6,861 nucleotides of DNA from Bacteroidota bacterium (GCA_024244665.1 JAAEOI010000538.1:1-6861); one strand, 5' to 3'. Positions 1 through 6,796 are shown, counted from the first letter of the stretch. Notes: a model not told the origin generated them from the letters alone. A program made the numbers and translations.

Positions 1-1360
1 ATAAACATTTTACAGATACGGCCCCCTTATCCACATACTCCCAGCGGGTATAAAGAATCCTTCCGTCGTTCATCACAGATGGGTTTGATTCACTGACGGA
101 GTTATTTGATAACTTCTCCATATTGCTTCCGTCCCCATCCATTCGGTATAATACAGTTGTGCTAAAATTGTCCGGAGCATCGCACAGAATCCCATACTGG
201 CAGCGGGTGGATATGAAACAGATCTTTCCATCGGGAAGATAAACCGGGTGCATATCATCGGTTCCATGATGATACTCCTCGGTTACACGGTATAGCCTTA
301 TCAATTCATCTTCATTTGCAGGGGGAGTTGTCAACTGACTCAGGTTGTCACTGCCAATCTCCTTTTCGTAAATCCTGAAACCGGTCTGTTGATCCTCTTT
401 CCAGTCGAAAACTACTTTACCGGCCTGATAATCCAGGTCAAAACGATTGATTATACCCCCGGTTAGTTCCGGCACAAGTTCCCTCTCCTGACCAGTCTTC
501 AGGTTTAAGGAATAGATATTTCCCCCATAAAAGTGACTCCCGTTCACATAATCGGTATAATAGTGGTTTGACTGAAAGGGAAAGCGTTTCAGGAAGACAA
601 TGGAATCGCTGCCCACCAAACGGTTGTTTATTAAAAACAGCTCTCTTAAAAACCCGGCCGTTTCATCAAGGAAATCTTCAATATCGCCTACTATTCCAGG
701 TTCCGGAACAGTGCTTTTTTGATGCAACAGTCTTTTCTGCTCCTCAAATTTATCAAGCTCTCTGTTACTGCTCTCGATAAAAAAGTCGCTCCAATTATTC
801 TCAGATGCAAGGTATTCCATGGCCTCTGAAAGATTGTCCCTGTTGAATTCCCTCTCCATCCTCTTTTCGAGGGTCGTTAAATCCCCGTCCAGGTGATAGA
901 GCTTTCTCACCTCCAAAAATCCCTCCCAATTCTCCACACAACCGGCCAGTTCAACAGTGCTGTTCAAAAAGTCATGCTCAATCTTCCAGGCCATCTTAAC
1001 TGCCAGGGGCCGGAAATCGCCCGACTTCCTGTCGGTTTCCCAGATACGGTCATCTGCCTCGCGCTTCAGCCACTCCCTCATATCCGGCTCTGTGGAATTT
1101 CTGATGGCCGACCAGACCACATCTCTTATCTCATCATTAAAATCATCCCAGTTTTTTTTGTAATAATAGATGAAGTTGAAGTTGCCAGTCTTATGGTTCC
1201 AATTGTAGTTCAGGGTGTCACAGGCATCCCTGACCATCTCTTCATAGAAACCCGGGGTGGCGGTATTCTTCTCAATACTTTGCGCTTCTGTCGAAAGGGG
1301 AGCGGCTCCCGATATGATCAAAAGACAGGCCAGGCAGACACCATTCGAAAAAGTTCTCAT
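1..1360 (-). CDS. HzsA-related exported beta-propeller protein, N-terminal part (cut by window edge)
   Basis: The gene starts at an ATG (1358-1360) and is still open at base 1, giving 453 residues. Residues 1-27 look like a Sec signal peptide (one Arg, hydrophobic core 8-20, likely cleavage near TEA-QS); no lipobox is seen, so the product is probably periplasmic or secreted. Residues 30-245 form a mostly helical, Trp- and acid-rich region that I do not recognise. From about 250 the protein resembles the propeller region of the hydrazine synthase alpha-subunit family: 'FLKRFPFQSNHYY' (256-268), a PD40-type repeat 'DMHPVYLPDGKICFISTR' (369-386), 'YRMDGDGSN' (405-413) and a second repeat 'NPSVMNDGRILYTRWEY' (426-442). 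Cys381, Cys387 and Cys393 sit in the first repeat. No CxxCH haem site occurs in the visible part; family members may carry haem in the missing C-terminal part. Most HzsA-related proteins occur outside anammox bacteria and have no known reaction, so hydrazine synthesis is not implied. The gene lies 49 bases after the SDR stop and is probably last or late in the operon. Confidence 0.75.
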   Translation of the reverse strand, partial: MRTFSNGVCLACLLIISGAAPLSTEAQSIEKNTATPGFYEEMVRDACDTLNYNWNHKTGNFNFIYYYKKNWDDFNDEIRDVVWSAIRNSTEPDMREWLKREADDRIWETDRKSGDFRPLAVKMAWKIEHDFLNSTVELAGCVENWEGFLEVRKLYHLDGDLTTLEKRMEREFNRDNLSEAMEYLASENNWSDFFIESSNRELDKFEEQKRLLHQKSTVPEPGIVGDIEDFLDETAGFLRELFLINNRLVGSDSIVFLKRFPFQSNHYYTDYVNGSHFYGGNIYSLNLKTGQERELVPELTGGIINRFDLDYQAGKVVFDWKEDQQTGFRIYEKEIGSDNLSQLTTPPANEDELIRLYRVTEEYHHGTDDMHPVYLPDGKICFISTRCQYGILCDAPDNFSTTVLYRMDGDGSNMEKLSNNSVSESNPSVMNDGRILYTRWEYVDKGAVSVKCL

Positions 1361-1409
1361 CTCAATTATCTCTTCAGTTATATTTGATTGATCTCTGTTT
1401 TACTCCCCT

Positions 1410-2171
1410 CTATCTCATAATCATGCCTCCACTGGCATCAATGGTTGCCCCCGTAATGTAACTGGCAGCATCTGAGGCAAGAAAAACCACAACACTTGCA
1501 ATCTCCTTCGGTTCGGCAATTCTGTTCAGGGGAATCCTGGAGAGATACTGCTCCTCCCTTTTTTCCAGGGCCTCTGCCATCAATTCGGTACGCACCAATC
1601 CGGGAGCAACACCATTTACCCTGATTCCCTCTTTTGCTACCTCTCGTGCCAGGCCAATCGTAAATGAAACCACTGCCCCTTTGCTACTGTCGTATGGCAG
1701 GTGTCCGGATGTTGATCCTCTGAATGCAGCCTGGGAAACTATGTTTACAATATTACCCCTTTTTCCGTTATTATGCCAGAGCTTAACCACTTCACGACTC
1801 GCCACAAACACTCCTGTAACATTTACGCCAAAGGTTCTCTCCCACTCCTCCACCGAATAGGATGAGATTGGTCCGCCTGGACAGTAAGCCGCATTGTTGA
1901 CCAGAACATCAATTTCCCCCAGCTCCTTTTCAACGCTGGTGATCATACCAACCACCTCCTGTTCATCTGCCATATCCGCTTTTATGGCGATAGCTTTAGT
2001 ATTATACTTTTCAAGAATATCTTTTACCACAGCTTCAGCTTCCTTCCTGCCTGAGAGGTAGTTGACAGCAACATGAGCACCCTCGTCTGCTAATGCAAAG
2101 CAGATTGCTTTGCCTACCCCACGGCTTCCTCCACTAACAAGAACTACTTTATCTTTCAAATTTGTCTTCAT
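1410..2171 (-). CDS. FabG-like short-chain dehydrogenase/reductase, probably NADP(H)-dependent
   Basis: This is a complete classical SDR of 253 residues, normal for the family, acting in the cytoplasm as a homo-oligomeric oxidoreductase. The cofactor loop is SGGSRGVG (13-20), followed by Asp66, NNAA (92-95), Asn117, catalytic Ser146 and Tyr160-x-x-x-Lys164, so the catalytic set is intact. The substrate loop begins at PG (190-191), and the C-terminus has the usual 'IDASGG' strand (244-249). Arg17 in the glycine loop and no acidic residue at the end of strand 2 (VAVNYL, 34-39) suggest NADP(H); this is a rule-of-thumb inference. It is annotated as '3-oxoacyl-ACP reductase' by similarity in many genomes, but the neighbours (dehydrogenases and an aldolase, no fatty-acid genes) favour a sugar, polyol or keto-acid substrate. 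The start is 10 bases after the stop of the zinc dehydrogenase gene, implying cotranscription and perhaps coupled translation. No clear Shine-Dalgarno sequence is seen. Confidence 0.9.
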   Translation of the reverse strand: MKTNLKDKVVLVSGGSRGVGKAICFALADEGAHVAVNYLSGRKEAEAVVKDILEKYNTKAIAIKADMADEQEVVGMITSVEKELGEIDVLVNNAAYCPGGPISSYSVEEWERTFGVNVTGVFVASREVVKLWHNNGKRGNIVNIVSQAAFRGSTSGHLPYDSSKGAVVSFTIGLAREVAKEGIRVNGVAPGLVRTELMAEALEKREEQYLSRIPLNRIAEPKEIASVVVFLASDAASYITGATIDASGGMIMR

Positions 2172-2181
2172 CCATTACAGT

Positions 2182-3219
2182 TTAAGGTATCAGTACAACT
2201 CGCAGGGCTTCCCCTGAGCTCATCAGACTGAAGGCGGTTTTTAGATCATTTAAAGATAGTATATGAGAAGCAATTTTTCCAGCGGGGAATTCAGGATCTG
2301 AAAGCATCTCCACGGCTATTTCCACATGCTTTGTAGTGGAATCGCTACTTCCGGTAAGGTTGATCTCGCCGTAGTGGATCAGACGGCTGTCGATGCTTAA
2401 ATTGCTTTGGCCTGAAGGAAGTGAGGCAAACAGGCATACGGTGCCACCCTTCCTGACAAGCGACAGGGCCTCCTCCTGTGGAGAGGCAGCAGGTGCTGCA
2501 ACAATTACAATATCAGCCCCATAACCATCGGTCTGGCTCAGTACGATCTCCTTCAGATCCTCCTTTCCGGGATCAACCAGAAGGTCAATATCGAAATCCC
2601 GTGCCTGCAGGAGTCTTGAGCCATTCAGCTCGGTGATAATAATCTTCCCTGCCCCAAATCGTCTGGCTGCACATGCATTTAATATCCCCATGGGACCCGC
2701 TCCCATGATCAGAACCGTGTCGCCCTCCTGGATGTTGCATTTTGCAATAGAGTTGACAGCACAACTCAGGGGTTCGGCAAGGGCTGCAAATTCCGGCTTC
2801 AGCGAATCGGGGACTTTTACAATATGTCCGTTATTTATGGCATTTTCAGGAATTGCAACATACTCGGCCATTCCACCATTATAGAAAAATCCCATTGGAG
2901 CGAGATTAACACACAGGTTACTACACCCTTTCCTGCAATAGAGACATTCACCGCAACTTATGCTCGTTGACAAAACGATCCTCTCACCTTTTTGAAAACC
3001 AGTGGTACTCCGGCCAACCTCCACTATCTCTCCTGTGAATTCGTGTCCCATCGTAATGGGAGGATGCAACCTTGGATTGCCAAAATTGAATGCTTTCAAA
3101 TCTGAGCCACACACCGCACAGGCATACACTTTTACCAATAATTCACTCCTTGAAATTTCAGGGACCGGGACTTCATCCTGTCTGACATCTCCTGGCCCGT
3201 AATAACGAATTGCTCTCAT
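2182..3219 (-). CDS. Zinc-dependent medium-chain alcohol/polyol dehydrogenase
   Basis: This is a complete 345-residue member of the zinc medium-chain dehydrogenase superfamily, closest in layout to the sorbitol, threonine and galactitol-phosphate dehydrogenase group. The N-terminal GroES-like domain carries the catalytic zinc ligands Cys37, His59-Glu60 (in GHE, 58-60) and Glu149 (AEP, 148-150). The structural zinc lobe has Cys89, Cys92, Cys95 and Cys103, with an extra Cys99. The Rossmann domain has GAGPMG (173-178), and Glu197 ends the second strand, which usually favours NAD(H) over NADP(H). The expected reaction is reversible oxidation of a secondary alcohol on a sugar, polyol or hydroxy acid; the substrate cannot be named from sequence. 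The gene sits 15 bases after the aldolase stop and 10 bases before the next SDR. A purine stretch (AAAGAGAGA) precedes the start and may act as a ribosome site. Confidence 0.92.
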   Translation of the reverse strand: MRAIRYYGPGDVRQDEVPVPEISRSELLVKVYACAVCGSDLKAFNFGNPRLHPPITMGHEFTGEIVEVGRSTTGFQKGERIVLSTSISCGECLYCRKGCSNLCVNLAPMGFFYNGGMAEYVAIPENAINNGHIVKVPDSLKPEFAALAEPLSCAVNSIAKCNIQEGDTVLIMGAGPMGILNACAARRFGAGKIIITELNGSRLLQARDFDIDLLVDPGKEDLKEIVLSQTDGYGADIVIVAAPAASPQEEALSLVRKGGTVCLFASLPSGQSNLSIDSRLIHYGEINLTGSSDSTTKHVEIAVEMLSDPEFPAGKIASHILSLNDLKTAFSLMSSGEALRVVLIP

Positions 3220-3234
3220 GGTTCTCTCTTTCTG

Positions 3235-3915
3235 TCAATAGCCCTCTTCTCTCCCAGAACCTTCAATGATCGCCTCTGTAGATCCAACACCCAATCTGTC
3301 TGCTCCCTGTTTCAAATAAGCTACGGCAGTCTCCCAGGTACGAATCCCACCCGAAGGCTTAACGCTCATTTTATCTCCAACTGTCTTTATCATAACATCA
3401 ATAATTGCGGGAGTAGCTGAACCGGGCCCGAAACCGGTTGAGGTCTTTACAAAGTCAGCACCAGCCTCATAAGATATTTCACAGGCTCTGGCAACCTGGT
3501 CCGGCGTCAGGTATCCACTCTCCTGTATCACTTTTACCTTTACATCATGTTTATGAGCCACATCCACAACCGCTTTGATATCCCTGAGGACATATCCGTA
3601 ATCTTCCGACATGAATTTCCCAATATTCATAACCATGTCAATCTCTTCCACACCGTCTATCACAGCCCTTTCTGCCTGGAATGCTTTCACCTCTGTTGTA
3701 TCGGCTCCATGAGGAAAACTCAACACACAGGATACCCTGACTTCACTGCCGGCCAATAATTCAGATGCAGCTTTCACATCACAGGGTTTAACACACATGC
3801 TGTATACTCCATACCTTATGCACATTTTAGCATTCTTCACTATATCGGTATCGGTAAATTCGGGTTTCAGAACCGCATGATCAATTGCTCTGGCCACATC
3901 TTCTTTTGAATACAT
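3235..3915 (-). CDS. deoC: Deoxyribose-phosphate aldolase (DERA/DeoC) family
   Basis: This 226-residue protein is a class I (Schiff base) aldolase of the DeoC family, which classically splits 2-deoxy-D-ribose 5-phosphate into glyceraldehyde 3-phosphate and acetaldehyde. The family signature is intact: 'IDHAVLKP' (11-18), Cys41 (matching E. coli Cys47), Asp93 in 'EIDMVMN' (91-97), Schiff-base Lys157 in 'FVKTSTGFG' (155-163) and Lys186 in 'VKPSGGIR' (185-192). The C-terminal phosphate-site region reads 'RLGVGSTEAI' (207-216). Two stretches differ from common DeoC proteins: 'QESGYLT' (131-137), where an E-T motif followed by a hydrophobic stretch is usual, and VKPSGG instead of VKASGG. The neighbours are three dehydrogenases and no deoxynucleoside salvage genes, so the true substrate may be another aldol. 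The symbol denotes the family, not a proven role. The start is 18 bases after the upstream SDR stop. Confidence 0.92.
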   Translation of the reverse strand: MYSKEDVARAIDHAVLKPEFTDTDIVKNAKMCIRYGVYSMCVKPCDVKAASELLAGSEVRVSCVLSFPHGADTTEVKAFQAERAVIDGVEEIDMVMNIGKFMSEDYGYVLRDIKAVVDVAHKHDVKVKVIQESGYLTPDQVARACEISYEAGADFVKTSTGFGPGSATPAIIDVMIKTVGDKMSVKPSGGIRTWETAVAYLKQGADRLGVGSTEAIIEGSGREEGY

Positions 3916-3933
3916 ATTTGCTCTTTTAAATGA

Positions 3934-4704
3934 TTAATGCATCTCCCTGCCACCTGTTACATTGATGGCCTGACCGGTCATGTAGTCTGCTCCTTCAGAG
4001 GCCAGAAAAACTGTAACACTGGCCACATCTTCAACTTCAGCCAGCCGGCCAAGGGGGATTTTTGCAGTGAATTTCTCAACCACCTTTTCACGGGGCAATT
4101 TCATATCAACGATATAACCCTCTGAACAGGTGTCCCATACTCCCGTGTGGTCTGTAATACCAGGGCAGAGACAATTCACATTTATTTTATAAGGGGCCAG
4201 CTCAAAGGCCAGTGCCTGTGTAAATGCGATGATGGCCCCTTTAGCTGCACAATAATGACTCATCAGAGCAGATCCGGTTTTACCTGATTTGGATGAGAAA
4301 TTTATAATTTTCCCTCCCATTTTCCCCTTAAGATGAGGAACTACATATTTTGTAAAGAGGAATGTCCCCTTACAATTAACATCAAACATCTGATCCCAGT
4401 CCGATTCAGTAATATCTTCAACTGCCGAGGTGCCGATTATTCCAGCCACATTGATAAGGATGTCGATGGTTCCATATGTCTCGATGGCCTTTTTTACAAC
4501 GGCCTCTACCTGCTCCTCTTTTGTAACATCGGCAGCTAATCCTCTGTAAGCATTCTCTTCGCAAAGAGCATCGACCATCTCCTTCTTCAGGTCGGTAATA
4601 AACAGTTCTGCACCGGCACTCTTCATCTTCTGTGCAATTCCCTTCCCAATGGCGCCGGCCGCACCTGTAATAAGCACCACTTTACCTTTAAACTCTATCT
4701 GCAT
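3934..4704 (-). CDS. Short-chain dehydrogenase/reductase, probably NAD(H)-dependent, first gene of the operon
   Basis: This is a complete 256-residue classical SDR. It shows the cofactor loop TGAAGAIG (13-20), Asp59 (adenine contact, DV 59-60), NVAG (85-88), Asn110, catalytic Ser138, Tyr151-x-x-x-Lys155 and PG (181-182). Asp38 at the end of strand 2 (ITDL, 36-39) is the usual mark of NAD(H) preference, in contrast to the second SDR of the cluster. The segment 'NCLCPGITDHTGVW' (177-190), followed by an insertion up to about 205, resembles sugar- and polyol-oxidising SDRs such as sorbitol-6-phosphate dehydrogenase, though the substrate is not determined. It is the promoter-proximal gene: a Bacteroidota-type promoter lies just upstream. 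The bases before the start (AAAAGCAAAT) are A-rich and almost match those before the aldolase gene. The stop is 18 bases before the aldolase start. Confidence 0.91.
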   Translation of the reverse strand: MQIEFKGKVVLITGAAGAIGKGIAQKMKSAGAELFITDLKKEMVDALCEENAYRGLAADVTKEEQVEAVVKKAIETYGTIDILINVAGIIGTSAVEDITESDWDQMFDVNCKGTFLFTKYVVPHLKGKMGGKIINFSSKSGKTGSALMSHYCAAKGAIIAFTQALAFELAPYKINVNCLCPGITDHTGVWDTCSEGYIVDMKLPREKVVEKFTAKIPLGRLAEVEDVASVTVFLASEGADYMTGQAINVTGGREMH

Positions 4705-4787
4705 ATTTGCTTTTCTTTTATTTTCAATTTCATTTCAAATTTATTTTATTTATCTTTCCCATACAATAATTATTTGTTTTTATTTTC
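4705..4787. other. AT-rich divergent intergenic region
   Basis: These 83 bases separate two divergent start codons and contain only about 13 G or C bases. They carry the minus-strand promoter listed separately. No convincing promoter for the plus-strand gene is visible: ATTATTTG (4769-4776) is imperfect and only 11 bases from the ATG. No operator palindrome or riboswitch-like structure was recognised, and no regulator gene lies in the window. Confidence 0.7.
4736..4766 (-). promoter_or_regulatory. Bacteroidota-type -33/-7 promoter for the minus-strand operon
   Basis: On the minus strand, TTG (4764-4766, preceded by A) is followed by exactly 20 bases and then TAAATTTG (4736-4743). This fits the Bacteroidota primary sigma factor consensus (TTG, 19-21 bases, TAnnTTTG) at every fixed position of the -7 box. 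It would start transcription near 4730 and give a leader of roughly 25 bases before the SDR ATG at 4704. The gap is about 16% GC, so chance matches to AT-rich boxes are possible, but the spacing is right and no better candidate is present. Confidence 0.65.
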
Positions 4788-6635
4788 ATGTCTCCTAATA
4801 AGAAATACTTCAATCCGACCAGATACAGCGCAGTAGTTATACTACTTTTGCTTCTCCATGTCTCACTGTTTACAAGCTCCTTCTCAACTGAAGCGCTACA
4901 ATATACCTCTCCTGAGTATCTCACTGTACTGCAGGATAATCTGATTATTTCCGACATCACTGGTAAAAGATTAATCTTTCTGGACAGGGAAAGTCAGGCG
5001 ATCCATAAGATCTTTCAACTTGAGGGTGAACCGGGCAAAGTGTCAGCTTCAGATGATGGCAAAAGACTTTTTGTTCCCATTGCTGAAAGTAAAGGGAAGC
5101 TGGCTGTCCTGAATTTCAGAAAAGGAACCCTGATTTCAGAAATTGAAGTGGGGCACACGCCTGTTGAAGCAATTGTTTCAGGAAATATCGCATACGTAAT
5201 AAACAAATTCAGCAGTACTGTTTCGGTAGCAGACCTGAAAAAGGGCGAGGTGAACTCCACAATCCCGGTAATAAGGGAACCAATTGGAGCTGTACTATCG
5301 AATGATGGTAAATACCTTTTTGTTGCCAACTCCCTGCCGGATATGCCCGGAGATGCCAGCCTGATTACGGCAGCGATATCAATAATCAATACCGGCACAT
5401 TAAAAAAGGAGAGGGATATACTTCTGCCCAATGGATCAAACGGATTGAAGGATATCTGTTTGTCGCATGATGGCAGATTTGCATATGTGACACATGTACT
5501 TGGAAGGTATCAGCTGATCCCAACTCAGATTGAACGGGGGTGGATAAACACCAACGCCCTTTCGATTATTGATATTGAAAAAAGGGAATATTACAATACG
5601 GTATTACTGGATGATGTGGATCATGGAGCTGCTAATCCATGGGGAGTAACATGTTCCGCCAATGGGGAGACTATTTATATAGCTCTGGCCGGGACACATG
5701 AGTTATGCCTTATTGACCGGATTGGACTGCACAAAAAACTTGAAGCGATAGACAGGGGGGACTTAAGGAGTTCCATAATTAAGAAACCAGAAGATGTAAA
5801 ATATGATTTCAGTTTTTTGTATGGATTGAAAAGACGAATTCAAACAGAGAGTCTCGGTCCCCGCAGAGTGGCAGAAACTGATGGGGTGGTCTATATATCG
5901 GACTATTTTTCAGGAACTATTACAACTTGCAATTCAGAGTTGAAATTGAATTCGATCTCCCTGGGAGATCAGCCACCACCCGGTATTGAAAGAGAGGGTG
6001 AGCTCCTTTTCCATGATGCAAGCATATGTTACCAGCAGTGGCAAAGTTGTTCAAGTTGCCATCCCGATGCAAGGACAGATGGATTGAACTGGGACCTGCT
6101 GAATGATGGAATTGGAAATCCAAAGAATACAAAAAGCCTTGTACTGTCACACTTTACCCCCCCGGCAATGGTTACCGGAATCAGGGCAGATGCGGAGACA
6201 GCAGTAAGGGCTGGAATGAAATACATTCTCTTTGCTCAAAGGCCGGAAAGAGAGGCAGAAGCTATTGATGCCTATCTAAGCTCTCTGCATCCGCTTTCTT
6301 CACCCATGCTGATCAATGGAGAACTCAGCGATGCTGCAATCAGGGGTGAAACTGTTTTCAGGGAGTCGGGATGCGCTGACTGTCACAATGGAACGCATTT
6401 TACCAATATGAAAAAGTACAATGTGGGAACCGGGGATGGAAGAGAGAACGGGAGGCTGTTCGACACACCCGCACTAAACGAAGCCTGGCGCAATTCACCC
6501 TACCTGTATGATGGAAGGGCACTTACATTGAAAGAAGTAATCACTATTTTCAATAAGAGTGACCAGCATGGAAGAACCAGCAATCTTTCCGACCAGGAGG
6601 TGAAGGACCTGGAGGAGTACCTGGAATCCCTTTAG
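4788..6635 (+). CDS. Exported YVTN beta-propeller protein fused to a dihaem cytochrome c (peroxidase/MauG-like) domain
   Basis: This is a complete 615-residue protein. Residues 1-36 form a Sec signal peptide (Lys5, Lys6 and Arg12, then hydrophobic 15-29, likely cleavage after TEA at 34-36). Residues about 40-395 are a YVTN/surface-layer type propeller with repeats such as 'SDDGKRLFV' (88-96), 'SNDGKYLFVAN' (171-181), 'SHDGRFAYVTH' (226-236) and 'SANGETIYIAL' (290-300). Residues 400-615 hold two c-haem sites, CSSCH (421-425) and CADCH (529-533). The first haem domain continues with 'MVTGIRADAE' (461-470), where Met461 or Met477 could be an axial ligand. The second ends in 'TPALNEAWRNSPYLYDGRALTLKEV', as in cytochrome c peroxidase and MauG relatives, then 'HGRTSNLS' (594-601). 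The position that is Met in peroxidases and Tyr in MauG appears to be Phe588. It probably acts outside the cytoplasm as an electron-transfer or oxidase protein; the reaction is unknown. The gene diverges from the dehydrogenase operon. There is no type IX sorting domain and no lipobox. Confidence 0.88.
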   Translation: MSPNKKYFNPTRYSAVVILLLLLHVSLFTSSFSTEALQYTSPEYLTVLQDNLIISDITGKRLIFLDRESQAIHKIFQLEGEPGKVSASDDGKRLFVPIAESKGKLAVLNFRKGTLISEIEVGHTPVEAIVSGNIAYVINKFSSTVSVADLKKGEVNSTIPVIREPIGAVLSNDGKYLFVANSLPDMPGDASLITAAISIINTGTLKKERDILLPNGSNGLKDICLSHDGRFAYVTHVLGRYQLIPTQIERGWINTNALSIIDIEKREYYNTVLLDDVDHGAANPWGVTCSANGETIYIALAGTHELCLIDRIGLHKKLEAIDRGDLRSSIIKKPEDVKYDFSFLYGLKRRIQTESLGPRRVAETDGVVYISDYFSGTITTCNSELKLNSISLGDQPPPGIEREGELLFHDASICYQQWQSCSSCHPDARTDGLNWDLLNDGIGNPKNTKSLVLSHFTPPAMVTGIRADAETAVRAGMKYILFAQRPEREAEAIDAYLSSLHPLSSPMLINGELSDAAIRGETVFRESGCADCHNGTHFTNMKKYNVGTGDGRENGRLFDTPALNEAWRNSPYLYDGRALTLKEVITIFNKSDQHGRTSNLSDQEVKDLEEYLESL

Positions 6636-6704
6636 CCCGGTTACATTAACAGGATGATCAGCACATTATATCCCCAGGAAATTGTCATTGATAGCTTTGT
6701 CTGA

Positions 6705-6737
6705 ATGACGAACAGCTACATCTCCTGTTTTCGTCAT
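6705..6737. repeat. Imperfect inverted repeat (possible hairpin)
   Basis: ATGACGAA (6705-6712) pairs perfectly with TTCGTCAT (6730-6737), and CAG (6713-6715) pairs with CTG (6725-6727) across a two-base TT bulge, leaving a 9-base loop. It lies 69 bases after the cytochrome gene stop. Neither strand has a T-run after the stem, so a terminator role is only possible; an operator half of a downstream gene or a chance structure are alternatives. Confidence 0.4.
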
Positions 6738-6772
6738 CGGGACACCCTGGCCGGTTTTCACAGGATATTATC

Positions 6773-6796
6773 CGGGAGTCTGTCCGGAAGTCTGTC
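6773..6796. repeat. 12-base tandem duplication, two copies
   Basis: CGGGAGTCTGTC (6773-6784) is followed directly by CGGAAGTCTGTC (6785-6796), identical in 11 of 12 positions. It lies inside non-coding sequence. Read on the minus strand it encodes a repeated Asp-Arg-Leu-Pro in a short open frame that lacks a start codon. It is probably a small slippage duplication. Confidence 0.6.

Noticed and set aside
1..1360. Reading the partial gene as true hydrazine synthase
   Set aside because: Only the propeller motifs match; no other hydrazine synthase subunits or anammox genes are present, and HzsA-related proteins are common in other bacteria.
893..1387. 164-codon plus-strand open frame opposite the HzsA-related gene
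   Set aside because: It is antisense to a gene with a signal peptide and family motifs, shows no recognisable domain, and reads as an out-of-frame shadow.
1361..1409. Terminator or separate promoter between the second SDR and the HzsA-related gene
   Set aside because: These 49 bases show no stem with a T-run and no TTG/TAnnTTTG pair, so cotranscription remains the simpler reading.
4702..4709. CATATTTG as a plus-strand -7 box for the cytochrome gene
   Set aside because: It has one mismatch to TAnnTTTG and no TTG at the proper distance upstream, and it overlaps the opposite start codon.
4730..4960. Minus-strand 76-codon open frame over the divergent gap
   Set aside because: It covers the promoter and the signal-peptide region of the opposite gene and has no recognisable content.
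5015..5431. 138-codon minus-strand open frame inside the cytochrome gene
   Set aside because: It lies opposite the well-supported propeller repeats and has no recognisable motif.
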